DNA of 64,000 bases from Acinetobacter sp. SFB. GTDB lineage: Bacteria > Pseudomonadota > Gammaproteobacteria > Pseudomonadales > Moraxellaceae. The notes under the pieces are model-generated. The model had not been told where the DNA came from and did not search any database. It saw only the letters and a list, made by a program, of their open reading frames with translations. Each line of letters begins with the position of its first letter. The stretch's first letter is position 1. The stretch covers positions 506,778-570,777 of the forward strand of contig NZ_LSZH01000001.1 in NCBI RefSeq assembly GCF_001647545.1, written 5' to 3'. A program made the translations under genes and the position numbers. This document shows positions 42,290-52,487 of this stretch, one piece after another.

Positions 42290-43306
42290 TTAAGCTTCGT
42301 TTGGATTTGAAAGCTCTGTCATCGGCCAACGTGGGGTCGTCGTAACCGCCAAACCCTCATATTGCCCAGCTTTTAAACGCTGATAACCTGCAAAAGCAAT
42401 CATTGCACCATTGTCAGTACATAAAGCAGGTTCTGCATAATAGACTTGCGCCTGAATTTTCGCTAAATCTGCTTCCAGGCGTTCACGTAAACGTTTATTC
42501 GCGCTAACACCTCCTGCGATTACTAAACGTTTTAACCCTGTCTGTTTCAGTGCTTTAACCGATTTTTTCACCAAGGTATCCACCAAGGCTTCTTGGAATG
42601 ATGCTGCAATATCCGCTTCACGGTTTTGACCTTCGACTTTTTTCAATTGAATTGAAACCGCAGTTTTTAAACCACTAAAAGAAAAGTTCAGACCTTGATG
42701 CAACATTGGACGCGGGAAATCAAAGGCTGTTGCGCTACCTTGCAGTGCCAATTTTGAAATATTGGGTCCGCCCGGATAAGCCAAGCCCATCATTTTAGCG
42801 ACTTTATCAAAAGCCTCACCCGCTGCATCATCAATCGATTCGCCAAGCAATTCATATTGACCAATACCGTGCGCTGCCATGAGCTGAGTATGACCACCTG
42901 AGACCAATAAAGCGACAAACGGAAATTCTGGTGGTGTAGCAGATAATAAAGGCGCAAGCATATGGCCTTCCATATGATGCACACCAATGGCCGGTTTGTT
43001 TAAGGCAAATGCCAAGGTACGCCCGAATAATGCACCCGTCATTAATGCACCCATCAAGCCTGGACCACGCGTATATGCGATAGCATCAATGTCTGATTTC
43101 TCAATATTACTTTGTTCAAGCAATTGATTAATTAAAGGAATTAATTTTCTTACATGGTCACGTGAAGCCAGTTCCGGCACAACACCACCATATTCTGCAT
43201 GCAGTTTAATCTGACTATATAACACCTGTCCTATCAAGCCGACTTCACTGTCATAGAGTGCTAACCCAGTTTCATCACAAGAAGTTTCTAAGCCAAGAAC
43301 GATCAT
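42290..43306 (-). CDS. tsaD: tRNA N6-threonylcarbamoyladenosine synthase catalytic subunit TsaD
   Basis: Transfers the threonylcarbamoyl group to A37 of ANN-decoding tRNAs, with TsaB and TsaE. 338 residues, normal length. ASKHA-fold signatures: [11 protein letters not shown] at the N-terminus, metal-binding HHMEGH (H111 and H115), [27 protein letters not shown] and the C-terminal CTDNGAMIA. Divergent from rpsU, the classical arrangement in gamma-proteobacteria. Confidence 0.96.
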   Translation of the reverse strand: MIVLGLETSCDETGLALYDSEVGLIGQVLYSQIKLHAEYGGVVPELASRDHVRKLIPLINQLLEQSNIEKSDIDAIAYTRGPGLMGALMTGALFGRTLAFALNKPAIGVHHMEGHMLAPLLSATPPEFPFVALLVSGGHTQLMAAHGIGQYELLGESIDDAAGEAFDKVAKMMGLAYPGGPNISKLALQGSATAFDFPRPMLHQGLNFSFSGLKTAVSIQLKKVEGQNREADIAASFQEALVDTLVKKSVKALKQTGLKRLVIAGGVSANKRLRERLEADLAKIQAQVYYAEPALCTDNGAMIAFAGYQRLKAGQYEGLAVTTTPRWPMTELSNPNEA

Positions 43307-43345
43307 TAAACTGCCTTTTACCAGTATCTAAATATTGCTAAAGCT

Positions 43346-43351
43346 ATTATA
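43346..43351 (-). promoter_or_regulatory. Possible -10 element of tsaD
   Basis: A perfect TATAAT on the minus strand about 40 bp upstream of the tsaD start; no strong -35 seen. Confidence 0.3.
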
Positions 43352-43450
43352 GACTTGTGGTATGAGATGTAAATGAGTAAAATACTGTCCTTCACTTGTG
43401 ATCTAAGGCAATCGTGCCTAGATCTTATCCATAACTTATGAGGATTCTTC

Positions 43451-43666
43451 ATGCCACAAGTTAAATTGAAAGAAGGCGAACCAGTAGACGTAGCTATCCG
43501 TCGTTTCAAACGTTCATGCGAAAAAGCTGGTGTTTTAGCGGACGTTCGTAAACGCGAATTCTACGAAAAACCAACTCAAGAACGTAAACGTAAAAAAGCT
43601 GCTGCAGTTAAACGCTATCAAAAGAAATTGACGCGTGAATCTGTACGTACTACTCGCCTTTACTAA
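43451..43666 (+). CDS. rpsU: 30S ribosomal protein S21
   Basis: 71-residue basic ribosomal protein needed for translation initiation. The sequence [26 protein letters not shown] and the Arg/Lys-rich C-terminus are diagnostic. GAGGA 8 nt before the ATG. Upstream, between tsaD and rpsU, a small imperfect hairpin (about CTAAGGC/GCCTAG at 43403-43421) could influence translation. yqeY follows after 32 bp and is probably co-transcribed; dnaG is not in this position within the window. Confidence 0.97.
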   Translation: MPQVKLKEGEPVDVAIRRFKRSCEKAGVLADVRKREFYEKPTQERKRKKAAAVKRYQKKLTRESVRTTRLY

Positions 43667-43698
43667 TTAATTTGTGATTGACTGCCTGGACAAGATAA

Positions 43699-44145
43699 AT
43701 GACTACTTTAAAAAACCAAATAACCGACGTTTTGAAAGCAACTATGCGTGCCAAAGAAATGTCAAAGTTAACGGTAATACGTGGTCTTCAGGCGGCAATT
43801 AAGCAAATCGAAATCGATGAGCGTAAAGAGCTTGACGATGTTCAAGTTCTTGCGGTCATTGAAAAACAAATTAAACAACGTAAAGATTCGATTAAAGCCT
43901 TTGAAGGCGCTAATCGACAAGACTTAGCTAGTAAAGAACAAGCCGAACTTGAGATTTTATCTCAATTTCTACCAGCAGCTATGACTGAGGAAGAGCTTGA
44001 TTCTATCATTGCGCAGACTATTTCTGCTCAAGAAGCTACTAGCATGAAAGATATGGGTAAGGTGATGAATTCTCTGCGTCCGCTCATAGCCGGGCGCGCC
44101 GATCCTGCACAAGTTTCCGCTAAAATTAAAGCTAAACTTGCATAA
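43699..44145 (+). CDS. GatB/YqeY domain protein
   Basis: 148-residue helical protein of the YqeY family, homologous to the tRNA-binding tail of GatB. Typical blocks: LKNQITDVLKATMRAKEMSKLTVIR, IEKQIKQRKDSIKAFEGANRQDLASKEQAELEIL and the C-terminal MGKVMNSLRPLIAGRADPAQVSAKIKAKLA. Likely RNA-associated; exact role unknown. Downstream of rpsU in a probable operon. Confidence 0.93.
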   Translation: MTTLKNQITDVLKATMRAKEMSKLTVIRGLQAAIKQIEIDERKELDDVQVLAVIEKQIKQRKDSIKAFEGANRQDLASKEQAELEILSQFLPAAMTEEELDSIIAQTISAQEATSMKDMGKVMNSLRPLIAGRADPAQVSAKIKAKLA

Positions 44146-44175
44146 TCCTACTTCTATATAATTCTTGACTTAACG

Positions 44176-44205
44176 TTGAACTGCCTTTATTTAAAGACAG
44201 TTCAA
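44176..44205 (+). terminator. Probable terminator after yqeY
   Basis: TTGAACTG-C-CTTT pairs with AAAG-A-CAGTTCAA around a 4-nt loop; one mismatch and no T run, so the call is weaker. Confidence 0.5.
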
Positions 44206-44218
44206 GTGTATCCCCTTC

Positions 44219-44584
44219 TTATTTCAGATCACACTGAATATTATATTTTTTCAAAACCAGCATCTCTTTTGATAACATCACTTGATGAATCACATCCTGC
44301 TTAGTTATCTGTCTAAATTTACGATCTAAAGAATCCCGGTTTCGATCTGCTGCTTGATACAACTGTTCCACATAATTACCCACAATTCCGCAGAATTGAA
44401 CGTGCTGTTGGGGTGTGAAACTGGTTTGCTGAGCATCTAGACTACTGAAAAAATTTCTGGTGTCCTGCTTATATTGTTCAGAAATTTTTTCTACCGATAA
44501 TACGTATTGCTCAACACCTGCCAAGACAACACTTGATGCCGTGCACCCAATTAGAAAACAAGAAAATAATATTTTTTTCATCAT
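44219..44584 (-). CDS. Hypothetical exported protein
   Basis: 121 residues, unrecognised. N-terminal signal sequence MMKKILFSCFLIGCTASSVVLAG; cleavage by signal peptidase I after VLA is likely, though LIGC could act as a lipobox. The mature part is helical with two cysteines (FCGIVG and IQCDLK) that may pair. No conserved domain seen. Confidence 0.7.
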   Translation of the reverse strand: MMKKILFSCFLIGCTASSVVLAGVEQYVLSVEKISEQYKQDTRNFFSSLDAQQTSFTPQQHVQFCGIVGNYVEQLYQAADRNRDSLDRKFRQITKQDVIHQVMLSKEMLVLKKYNIQCDLK

Positions 44585-44662
44585 TTAATCAATCTTGTTA
44601 ATCGTTAAAAATATAAATATGGCTCAATATTATCATATACTTAGCTTTTATAACGGTAGATT

Positions 44663-45031
44663 TTATCCATCAATATGTAGAAAAGATGGCTGATATTGAA
44701 TATAAGCCTGCTCTATGGGTGCCGGTAATTCGCCCACAGTGACCGTTCCCAAGCGTAAGCGGATAATTTCAGGTGAATCTATCCGATAAGAATAAATTGG
44801 ACTACCGCATTCCTGACAAAAAACACGTGCCTTATTCGGGCTATGAAAATATTCTTTTAGAAATTTAATCCCACTGCTAATTTCAAATTTTGATTTCTGC
44901 AAAGGACTGTTCCAGCCAAAGATTGAACCTTGAGCCATTTGGCAGTCTTTGCAGTAACATATGATAGTTTTTTCAATTTCACCATGATAGCGATACTTCA
45001 CCATTCCACATAAACATTGACCTTCTATCAT
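44663..45031 (-). CDS. GFA family (glutathione-dependent formaldehyde-activating-like) protein
   Basis: 122-residue zinc protein of the GFA/CENP-V fold. Zinc ligands: CLCG near the start, CYCKDCQMAQGS in the middle and FCQECGSPIY in the second half. Family members bind glutathione and may act in formaldehyde or other detoxification, but most, including this, are uncharacterised. AAGGAG 6 nt upstream fixes the start at 45031 rather than 45058. Confidence 0.85.
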   Translation of the reverse strand: MIEGQCLCGMVKYRYHGEIEKTIICYCKDCQMAQGSIFGWNSPLQKSKFEISSGIKFLKEYFHSPNKARVFCQECGSPIYSYRIDSPEIIRLRLGTVTVGELPAPIEQAYIQYQPSFLHIDG

Positions 45032-45080
45032 GCTTAACTCCTTATTTTTATTATTCAAAATTTAAAATAATGAATTTAAT

Positions 45081-46520
45081 TTAAATTTTTAACTGTCGCT
45101 CTTTTTGCATTTCATTAATTCGTATTTTTAATTTTGCCGACAAGACTTCATTATTTTTAACCAAGCGCTGTGCATGCAATAACGACTTAATCGCATTTTC
45201 TTCCCAGCCCGACCAATATTCTACTTCTGCACGATAACGCAGGACATTGACCGTTCTAAATGGGGATTGTTGATCAATATTTGCAGTTTGTTGCATCAAG
45301 CGCCAAGCCTGAATATCCCGAGGATTTTTATTGGTAAAACGCTGAATTAAGCTCTGGGCTTGAGTAGCCTGTTTTTGACGAATCAACACTTCCGCCAACT
45401 TGAAAGCCAAAGCACGATTTTCAGGCATAATTCGCACGGCCGACTGAATTGCTTTATAGGCTTCATCGGTTTTATTTTGCCCCAAATAGATATCAGTTTG
45501 TATGAGCACCAGCAAATTATTTAAGCGCTGCTGTGCCTTGGCCTGATCTAAAACTTGTTGGGCTAAAACATAGTCGCCTTGTTTGAGATAAAAAGCGGAT
45601 AGCGCCAACTGTCCTGCAAAATTTTTACGATTGGCTAAAATTTGTAATTGCTGTTCAGTGGCTTGATTAGAAATTACCCTACTGTACCATTTCAGTATTT
45701 CAAAATCTTCATCATGCAAACTTGATTTCACTTTGGGGAATTGATTGGCGCGTAAACGTGCTTCACTCATCCGTTCTGTACTGAGTGGATGGGTTAACCA
45801 AAAATCCGGCAAAAAACTGACTTTGCTGGTTGCCCGATCCATCACCTCAAAAAAGTCAGCCATACTTTGCGGATTATATCCGGCGGTATACATGTACTGC
45901 ATACCGATACGGTCTGCTTCACGTTCCTGGTTGCGACTATAATTCAGCTGCTTGTCCATTATTGCAGCCTGCGAGCCCAACATCACTGCTGTACCCACAT
46001 CACTATCTGCTTGTGAAGCCACCAACGCTCCAACCAAAAGCCCAGCAAGTGTCAGAAAACCTTGTCCCTTAAATGCCTCTTGTGAGCGACTGTAATGACG
46101 TTGTGATACATGGGCAACTTCATGCGCCATTACTCCCGCCACTTCATCCATATTTCGTGCAGAGGTCACCATCCCTGTATTAATGGCAAATAATCCACCG
46201 GGAACAGCAAAAGCGTTAATTTGAGGGTCATTGATAATGACTAAACCAATAGGTTGCCCAAACTGGGTTTGACTTAAAATATGGGAAAATACACTGACCA
46301 ATTGATCCTCTAACCATGGATTTTGCAGCACAGGCATTTGTTTTTGAACTTCGCGAAATACTTTTTCGCCAATCATTTTTTCTTTTTGTTGATCAATTAA
46401 ACCGACTCCACCGCCGATTTCAGGAACATTAAACTGTGGCGTTGAATTCACATTCGCACTGTGCGTCAGCCCCATGATTGACACTAAACCAATACTGCAA
46501 GCCAATAAAAACCGTTTCAA
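45081..46520 (-). CDS. bepA: BepA-like M48 periplasmic metallopeptidase with TPR repeats
   Basis: 479-residue exported protease related to BepA, which assists outer-membrane LptD/BAM assembly and degrades misfolded proteins. Sec signal (about 1-22), M48 domain with zinc motif HEVAH (133-137) and third ligand glutamate in QEREADRIGMQYM, followed by TPR repeats in the C-terminal half (about 290-470). E. coli BepA is 487 residues. The start codon is TTG at 46520; no better ATG precedes the signal peptide. Expressed alone. Confidence 0.88.
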   Translation of the reverse strand: MKRFLLACSIGLVSIMGLTHSANVNSTPQFNVPEIGGGVGLIDQQKEKMIGEKVFREVQKQMPVLQNPWLEDQLVSVFSHILSQTQFGQPIGLVIINDPQINAFAVPGGLFAINTGMVTSARNMDEVAGVMAHEVAHVSQRHYSRSQEAFKGQGFLTLAGLLVGALVASQADSDVGTAVMLGSQAAIMDKQLNYSRNQEREADRIGMQYMYTAGYNPQSMADFFEVMDRATSKVSFLPDFWLTHPLSTERMSEARLRANQFPKVKSSLHDEDFEILKWYSRVISNQATEQQLQILANRKNFAGQLALSAFYLKQGDYVLAQQVLDQAKAQQRLNNLLVLIQTDIYLGQNKTDEAYKAIQSAVRIMPENRALAFKLAEVLIRQKQATQAQSLIQRFTNKNPRDIQAWRLMQQTANIDQQSPFRTVNVLRYRAEVEYWSGWEENAIKSLLHAQRLVKNNEVLSAKLKIRINEMQKERQLKI

Positions 46521-46606
46521 TGTTATATTCTCAAACTGCTTTTTCTCAATTTATCCGACTATAACATTGAAAATTGGAGGGATTTGCAATGAAGTGTTAT
46601 CAATTT

Positions 46607-47575
46607 TTAAGAAAATGAAGCATTCACCACATAAGGCGGTGTTCGCCCTTCAAGCGCATCGACCAAATTACGATAAGCCAATTCAGCCATTTTTTTGCGT
46701 GTTTCTGCAGTCGCAGAACCGACATGTGGCAAAGTCACCACATTCTCTAAATTAAAAAGCTCTGATTCCTGTAAAGGCTCTTTTGCATAAACATCTAATC
46801 CGGCAGCAAAAATCTTGCCTGCTTTTAAGGTTTCAATTAAGGCCTGCTCATCTACCACAGAACCACGGGCAATATTCACAAACACAGCATGTGGCTGCAT
46901 TTGATCAAACTCATGCTGACCGATCAAGGCTTTGGATTCTGGATTTAAATCAACAGCGACCACTACAAAATCTGATTGTTGTAATAATTCATCTAAACCG
47001 CAATATCGTGCGTTTAAAGGCTGTGCCAATTCCAGCTTTTCACGGCGATTATGATAAAGAATATTCATATTAAAGCCATAAAAGCCACGACGCGCGACAG
47101 CAGCACCAATATTACCTAGACCAATAATACCTAAAGTTTTACCAAAAATATCACGTCCAAATTGTACTTCAGCTGCGGTACGTTTCCATTGTCCTTGCTT
47201 GGTCCATTGATCCAAATAAGGCACTTTACGCGCAGCACTCATCAGCAAGGTAAAAGCCAAATCGGCTGTGGTTTCCGTAAGCACATGAGGCGTGTTAGAT
47301 AACCAGATTTTTCTCTGATTTAAATAAGCAAGATCGTAGTTGTCATAGCCTACGCTAACACTGGAAATAATTTTAAGTTGTTGTGCTGTGACCAAATTAC
47401 TTTCATTCAGCAGGCGCCCTGCACCAATCATGGCATCTGCATCTTTAACCTGTTCTCCGATCTGCTCGTTGACGTCCCCCAGTTTTGGATTAATGACTTC
47501 CACCTGATATTGAGCTTGTAAACGCTGCAGCACCTCTGCATCTAACTGACTAAAAACAACAACTTTTTTGTTCAT
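46607..47575 (-). CDS. D-isomer-specific 2-hydroxyacid dehydrogenase (GhrB-like)
   Basis: 322-residue NAD(P)H-dependent reductase of 2-ketoacids such as glyoxylate, hydroxypyruvate or 2-ketogluconate. Rossmann motif LGIIGLGNIGAAVARRG, catalytic arginine in VNIARGSVVDE, glutamate in DVYAKEPLQES and histidine in LPHVGSATAETR. Substrate range cannot be told from sequence. ATG 47575 overlaps the stop of the upstream gene (ATGA), so the two are coupled. Confidence 0.88.
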   Translation of the reverse strand: MNKKVVVFSQLDAEVLQRLQAQYQVEVINPKLGDVNEQIGEQVKDADAMIGAGRLLNESNLVTAQQLKIISSVSVGYDNYDLAYLNQRKIWLSNTPHVLTETTADLAFTLLMSAARKVPYLDQWTKQGQWKRTAAEVQFGRDIFGKTLGIIGLGNIGAAVARRGFYGFNMNILYHNRREKLELAQPLNARYCGLDELLQQSDFVVVAVDLNPESKALIGQHEFDQMQPHAVFVNIARGSVVDEQALIETLKAGKIFAAGLDVYAKEPLQESELFNLENVVTLPHVGSATAETRKKMAELAYRNLVDALEGRTPPYVVNASFS

Positions 47576-48249
47576 GTAGCATCCGGGTTTTGGTTGGTTT
47601 TTTGCATAAATTGCCATAAGCGTTTTTTTAATAATGGCTGGCCCAGCATCTCTTGCAAACCAGCCAGATGAATACTTTTTGAATGATTAAAATAAGGGAA
47701 TTGCCCTAAAAAAATAATATTCTTATCCGTACTAATGGCATCTATAAAACCTTGTACATAACTTTCTGCACCGCGCCCATCCTGAAAATTCATTAAAGGA
47801 AATGGCCACTGTAATTCATAATATTCCGCTTGAACGGCTTGCTGAATATTATTCCACAATTGCTGTTGTTCAGTGCTCAGTTCAGTCGCATCAATCACAA
47901 TAACACAATGTGGCAAACCAAAAGCCTGCAATTGAAAAGCCGCTATGTGGAGTGCTGGTCGCTCTTCAATCACTTGAGACACAACTTCAGCTTGAACTTC
48001 TTTATCAACAACCGGTGGCGTTGGGAGTTGTTCTGGTAGATCAAGTGTTTTAAGCTGTTCAGTCTTTGGCTGTGGAGCTAGGGGGATTTGAGCTTTCGCA
48101 ACCACAATTTCGGTCAGATATTCAGGTGCAGCCTGATCTCGCCAAATGGATGAGGATGGCATATTTTGGCACACAGCACCCTGAGGAACCCAGATATCGA
48201 TTCCTAATGTTGCCAGTATGTCACGCTGATGCCCTATCATCTTTTTCAT
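47572..48249 (-). CDS. Hypothetical protein upstream of the 2-hydroxyacid dehydrogenase
   Basis: About 225 residues, not recognised. An N-terminal segment (GHQRDILATLGIDIWVP) is followed by a Pro/Glu-rich linker (about 75-120) and a C-terminal domain (IAAFQLQAFGLPHCVIVID, PLMNFQDGRGAESYVQGFID, PLLKKRLWQFM). No signal or membrane span. The frame is open to a TTG at 48309; ATG 48249 or 48240 are more natural starts. Overlaps the dehydrogenase start by 4 bp. Confidence 0.65.
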   Translation of the reverse strand: MKKMIGHQRDILATLGIDIWVPQGAVCQNMPSSSIWRDQAAPEYLTEIVVAKAQIPLAPQPKTEQLKTLDLPEQLPTPPVVDKEVQAEVVSQVIEERPALHIAAFQLQAFGLPHCVIVIDATELSTEQQQLWNNIQQAVQAEYYELQWPFPLMNFQDGRGAESYVQGFIDAISTDKNIIFLGQFPYFNHSKSIHLAGLQEMLGQPLLKKRLWQFMQKTNQNPDAT

Positions 48250-48354
48250 CACCCATTGAATGCTTGGTATTCTAACGAGATTAGTTGCCTTTTGCTGATC
48301 TTTTCTCAAAGATTAGTTTAATCATCACCCATCTATAATTTTATCGCATCCAGC

Positions 48355-50244
48355 TTATACAATTATTAAACTATTTTTTTTCTGCATTTGCTCAACCATT
48401 TCATTCGTTTCGAAACCCAAACGCCAATACAGCAATTGCAAAACATCCAGTTCATCTTGGGTGATAATACGATCATTCCACAAACATAATTCAGCAATGC
48501 CTAAAATACTTAAACGGTCACGCAGTAGTAAGCCTGCAATATCATTTAAGATTTCTGCCAAATCAATCGGCTCATCTGAAATCTCGGTATACATTTCCAG
48601 TTCTTTCGCACTCAACACACGCTTGAGAATCTTTTCACGTACATCCAGCTGATTCAGGCTATTGATTTGCTGCACATGCAATAAGGCATCAATCAAACGT
48701 ACAATATGCGGTTTCACTTCTTCTAATGACGTTGGTGTATGTAATGGCAGAAGATTGAGTTCAAATTTCACATATTCAAGTAGCAAGGCATCTAGCAGAC
48801 CAATTTCACCATCTTCTTGAATAATACGTGCCAATTTCATTAAAAACTGCCGCGCAATGGTGGCAGGCATTGCTCCAATATTTTTACAGGCATCATAGAA
48901 AATAGAGATATGGACTCGTCCATCTAAATTCAACAATGAATCCACAATCGCCCGACTGACTTCAGCATCTGCAGGGATAAATTCACGATACTGCCGAATC
49001 ATTAAAATCGACACCATCACTTCTCGCGAACCTGTCGCCGTCTGTAAGGCACGCTGGATTAACTCAGGGCGTCGTATATTATTTCGGAGGGCCGGATTTA
49101 AAGGCTTAATCGCGTCATTAATTGCAAAACTAATCGGTGATAAACGCAACAGTGGAAGCGGTTGAGGGGAACTCCACGGTGAATATACTTCACTATTCAT
49201 TTCATCCAGTGACCGGAACAAACTAAACAGCGGCTGATTACGTAATTTTTTTAAATTTTCGAGCTGTAAATCCTGTACCAATCCTGGGTTCATTTCATAA
49301 ATGCGCTGCTCAATGCTTGGATGGATATTCATCCAGTTTTGCGGACTTAAAGAATTAGCAAAACACATATGAGAAATGGATTCCGCATATTCACTGTGAA
49401 TTTGCGAGCCGGAATGATGGACATAAATTCTTAATAGGGTTTGTACATTGGCATCGTTTTGAATCAGACGTTTGGTTTTTTGATCATTTTTATATGTTCG
49501 CCCACCCAATGAAATATATTTAATAAATCGTGCAATCAAAACACCGAGACTTCCAACCAGCCAAATTACCCCACCCATCGCCACAAAAAAAGTTGCGAAT
49601 TTATGCGTATGTGCTTGACCATGCTTGGTAAAACCCAGCTTGGCAATTTTACTGCCCCACTGGCTAAAAGTGGTCAGACTACTGTAGAGAATTTTTAGAC
49701 GGGTATTTTCGGCGGTTTCACCGGATAAAATTTTATTAAACTCATGACTTAACAAGCCATAAAGTTCCAGTTCATCTAAATTTTGCAATGCCCCCCAAGT
49801 CAAAATAATGACAATATCACTTGGATAAAAACCTGCCGTGAGTGCATTCACCCCCACTTCATCGGGCAGCACATAGACTGCGGGAGTATCAATTAAAAAG
49901 GTTTCGGCAAGTTGCTGGGTTATTGTTAAGGCAACACTTTCTTCAGGAATACTTTCGATTAAGCTTAATCGACGCGCACCCAACTGTTTTGTCAGCGAAT
50001 GCCCCCCAGAACGAAAGACATAGAATTCATACAACACAGAAATCGTCATCAGGCTCAGCAAGAGCGCAATGAGATAAGGACTCAAAACATGCCAAAAAAC
50101 GGACTGGGTAGGATCAAGATAAAATACCCACAACCCCGTGATCGTATTTAAAATGAATAGTGTGAGCAATACCGCAAGTACACAAACACTTGCAGACCAA
50201 ACCATATTTTTGTTTTGAATAAAAGAATAACCCGCACTCTTCAA
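48355..50244 (-). CDS. M48-like membrane protein with altered zinc motif
   Basis: 629-residue membrane protein resembling M48 peptidases of the HtpX-like type with a long C-terminal extension. Two N-terminal transmembrane helices (about 15-38, 52-73), a peptidase-like domain, another hydrophobic pair (about 205-240) and a helical C-terminal half. The zinc motif that should read HExxH is HEFNK (167-171): lysine replaces the second histidine ligand (codon AAA). The HPSIEQRIYEMNP block typical of the end of M48 domains is kept. Probably a non-catalytic relative; substrate-binding or scaffold role is guesswork. Confidence 0.8.
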   Translation of the reverse strand: MKSAGYSFIQNKNMVWSASVCVLAVLLTLFILNTITGLWVFYLDPTQSVFWHVLSPYLIALLLSLMTISVLYEFYVFRSGGHSLTKQLGARRLSLIESIPEESVALTITQQLAETFLIDTPAVYVLPDEVGVNALTAGFYPSDIVIILTWGALQNLDELELYGLLSHEFNKILSGETAENTRLKILYSSLTTFSQWGSKIAKLGFTKHGQAHTHKFATFFVAMGGVIWLVGSLGVLIARFIKYISLGGRTYKNDQKTKRLIQNDANVQTLLRIYVHHSGSQIHSEYAESISHMCFANSLSPQNWMNIHPSIEQRIYEMNPGLVQDLQLENLKKLRNQPLFSLFRSLDEMNSEVYSPWSSPQPLPLLRLSPISFAINDAIKPLNPALRNNIRRPELIQRALQTATGSREVMVSILMIRQYREFIPADAEVSRAIVDSLLNLDGRVHISIFYDACKNIGAMPATIARQFLMKLARIIQEDGEIGLLDALLLEYVKFELNLLPLHTPTSLEEVKPHIVRLIDALLHVQQINSLNQLDVREKILKRVLSAKELEMYTEISDEPIDLAEILNDIAGLLLRDRLSILGIAELCLWNDRIITQDELDVLQLLYWRLGFETNEMVEQMQKKNSLIIV

Positions 50245-50293
50245 TGTGAAGATCCTTTATTACAGTGTATTTTGTTTAAACATCATAAATTAA

Positions 50294-50316
50294 AAAAGCG
50301 GGAAATTCCCGCTTTT
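50294..50316 (-). terminator. Terminator of purF
   Basis: AAAAGCGGGAA (50294-50304) pairs with TTCCCGCTTTT (50306-50316); minus-strand T run follows. Confidence 0.88.
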
Positions 50317-50336
50317 CATAGAATTAAGAAGAATTT

Positions 50337-51875
50337 TTATTCTTCTTTCACTCCAGTAAGGTCAACCGATGCAGCATCAATATTGACATCAATATAACCA
50401 CTGACAGCTTTTTTTGCAGAATCATTGCGTTTACGCTCAAGCTCATCTAGATAAGCTGCATCAATTCCGCCTGCCACATACACACCATCAAAAACTGAAC
50501 AATCAAATTCTTGCAGTGCAGGTACTTTACTGGTGCGAACAGCACCTTTTAAATCTTCCAAATCTTGGAAAATCAAACGGTCAGCGCCAATAATTTCACG
50601 AATTTCTTCAACGCTACGGCCGGATGCAATCAGCTCATCTTTCGCAGGCATATCAATACCATACACGTTTGGATATTTTACCATCGGTGCAGCGGAAGCA
50701 AAGAACACTTTCTTCGCACCGGCATCGCGTGCCATTTGAATAATTTCGTTACAGGTTGTACCGCGAACAATCGAGTCATCCACCAGTAAAACATTTTTGC
50801 CTTTAAACTCAAGCTCAACCGGGTTCAATTTTTGACGAACTGATTTTTCACGTTGTTGCTGACCCGGCATAATGAAGGTACGTCCGATATAACGGTTCTT
50901 CATAAAGCCTTCACGGAATTTAACGCCCAAGATATTGGCAAGCTCTAAAGCTGAAGTACGTGATGTATCTGGAATTGGTATCACCACATCAATATCGTGC
51001 TCTTCGCCCCACTCACGTGAAATTTTATAGGCAAGTTTTTCACCCATTTTTAAACGTGCTTTATAGACTGAAATGCCATCTATGATTGCGTCTGGACGTG
51101 CAAAATACACATATTCAAAGATACAAGGACGATATTCAGGATTTTCTGCACATTGCTTGGTAAACATTTCACCTTCTGAAGTAATGAAGATTGCTTCACC
51201 CGGCTCAATATCACGTTCAACTTTAAAGCCCAAAGCAGTAATGGCGACTGATTCAGAAGCAATAATATATTCCATGCCTTTTTCAGTTTCACGCGAACCA
51301 TAAATCAGTGGACGAATACCGTTTGGATCACGGAAGCCCACCAAACCATGTCCGGTGATCATTGCCACAACGCCATAAGCACCTTTACAGCGCTCATGTA
51401 CCCGTGTAACCACCTGGAAAATATCTTCTGCAGCAGGATTCAACTTGCCATTTTTTTGCATTTCATGCGCAAAAACGTTTAGAAGCACTTCAGAATCTGA
51501 ATCGGTATTCATATGACGAAGATCTGTTTTAAACAAATCATCGTGAATTTCTTCAGCGTTGGTCAAGTTACCGTTATGCGCCAAGGTAATCCCATAAGGC
51601 GAATTCACATAAAACGGCTGTGCTTCTGCACTGCTTGATGAACCTGCTGTTGGATAACGTACATGACCAATACCGTAATTACCTAGCAGTGCACGCATGT
51701 GACGCGTATGAAAGACGTCTCGTACCATACCGTTGTCTTTACGCAGGAACAAACGCCCTTCATGACAAGTTACTATTCCGGCTGCATCCTGACCACGATG
51801 CTGTAACATCGTTAATGCATCAAACAACATTTGGTTAACAGGTGATTTACCAGCTATACCAACTACTCCACACAT
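50337..51875 (-). CDS. purF: Amidophosphoribosyltransferase
   Basis: First committed enzyme of purine synthesis, making phosphoribosylamine from PRPP and glutamine. 512 residues. The N-terminal glutaminase starts MCGVVGIAG with nucleophile cysteine 2; [10 protein letters not shown] and HNGNLTN follow. The PRPP loop is [13 protein letters not shown] and metal/phosphate residues follow in the phosphoribosyltransferase domain. Third gene of pyrD-cvpA-purF, 24 bp after cvpA. Confidence 0.97.
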   Translation of the reverse strand: MCGVVGIAGKSPVNQMLFDALTMLQHRGQDAAGIVTCHEGRLFLRKDNGMVRDVFHTRHMRALLGNYGIGHVRYPTAGSSSSAEAQPFYVNSPYGITLAHNGNLTNAEEIHDDLFKTDLRHMNTDSDSEVLLNVFAHEMQKNGKLNPAAEDIFQVVTRVHERCKGAYGVVAMITGHGLVGFRDPNGIRPLIYGSRETEKGMEYIIASESVAITALGFKVERDIEPGEAIFITSEGEMFTKQCAENPEYRPCIFEYVYFARPDAIIDGISVYKARLKMGEKLAYKISREWGEEHDIDVVIPIPDTSRTSALELANILGVKFREGFMKNRYIGRTFIMPGQQQREKSVRQKLNPVELEFKGKNVLLVDDSIVRGTTCNEIIQMARDAGAKKVFFASAAPMVKYPNVYGIDMPAKDELIASGRSVEEIREIIGADRLIFQDLEDLKGAVRTSKVPALQEFDCSVFDGVYVAGGIDAAYLDELERKRNDSAKKAVSGYIDVNIDAASVDLTGVKEE

Positions 51876-51899
51876 AGCAACCTCGCAAACAAGCTAGGA

Positions 51900-52487
51900 T
51901 TAATAAAAAGGATTATTTGTTGATTCATCTGTACGCGCTGCATGTTTCTGCGTTTTATCAGATGATGAGTCGGAAGATGTCGGCGCACCTTCATCGGACT
52001 TGATATGATTGAGCGCTCCATGCGCGGCTTCTTTGGAAAGCTCGGCTGCCCATGGTGCATAAGGGATAAGAAGTTGTACAAATTTAGACTGTTTCCAGTG
52101 CGGAGAACTTTCCACCCAGGGACCAATGCCCTGCATGGTAACAAGTACAATCATTAAACCCTTTAAAGAGCCAAAAGCACCACCTGCCAGTCTGTTGAGC
52201 GGGCCCAGTTTTAGACTCTTTAATATCTTGTTGAGGAATGCAGTAATAATCCAGGTTAATACCACCATGACCAATACAATAAATGCAAAAGCTGCAATTT
52301 TTTGTACCACCGGATCTCCACTGAGTGAGACCATCGAAGGTGCCAGGATGGTTGCATATTTTGCACCGATGATGAGTGCAAAAATCCATCCTACCAAGTT
52401 CGCAAAGGCTGAAATCAATCCTTTTCGCAAACCGTTAAGCCCTCCAATGAGCAAAATAATCAGTATGAAGATATCCAGTGTATTCAT
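51900..52487 (-). CDS. cvpA: CvpA family membrane protein
   Basis: 195-residue inner-membrane protein with four hydrophobic helices in the first 130 residues ([20 protein letters not shown] at the start, [18 protein letters not shown] later) and a hydrophilic C-terminal tail. Related to colicin V production protein CvpA, needed for envelope homeostasis. Gene pair cvpA-purF is ancient and conserved. Start ATG overlaps the pyrD stop by 4 bp. Confidence 0.93.
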   Translation of the reverse strand: MNTLDIFILIILLIGGLNGLRKGLISAFANLVGWIFALIIGAKYATILAPSMVSLSGDPVVQKIAAFAFIVLVMVVLTWIITAFLNKILKSLKLGPLNRLAGGAFGSLKGLMIVLVTMQGIGPWVESSPHWKQSKFVQLLIPYAPWAAELSKEAAHGALNHIKSDEGAPTSSDSSSDKTQKHAARTDESTNNPFY

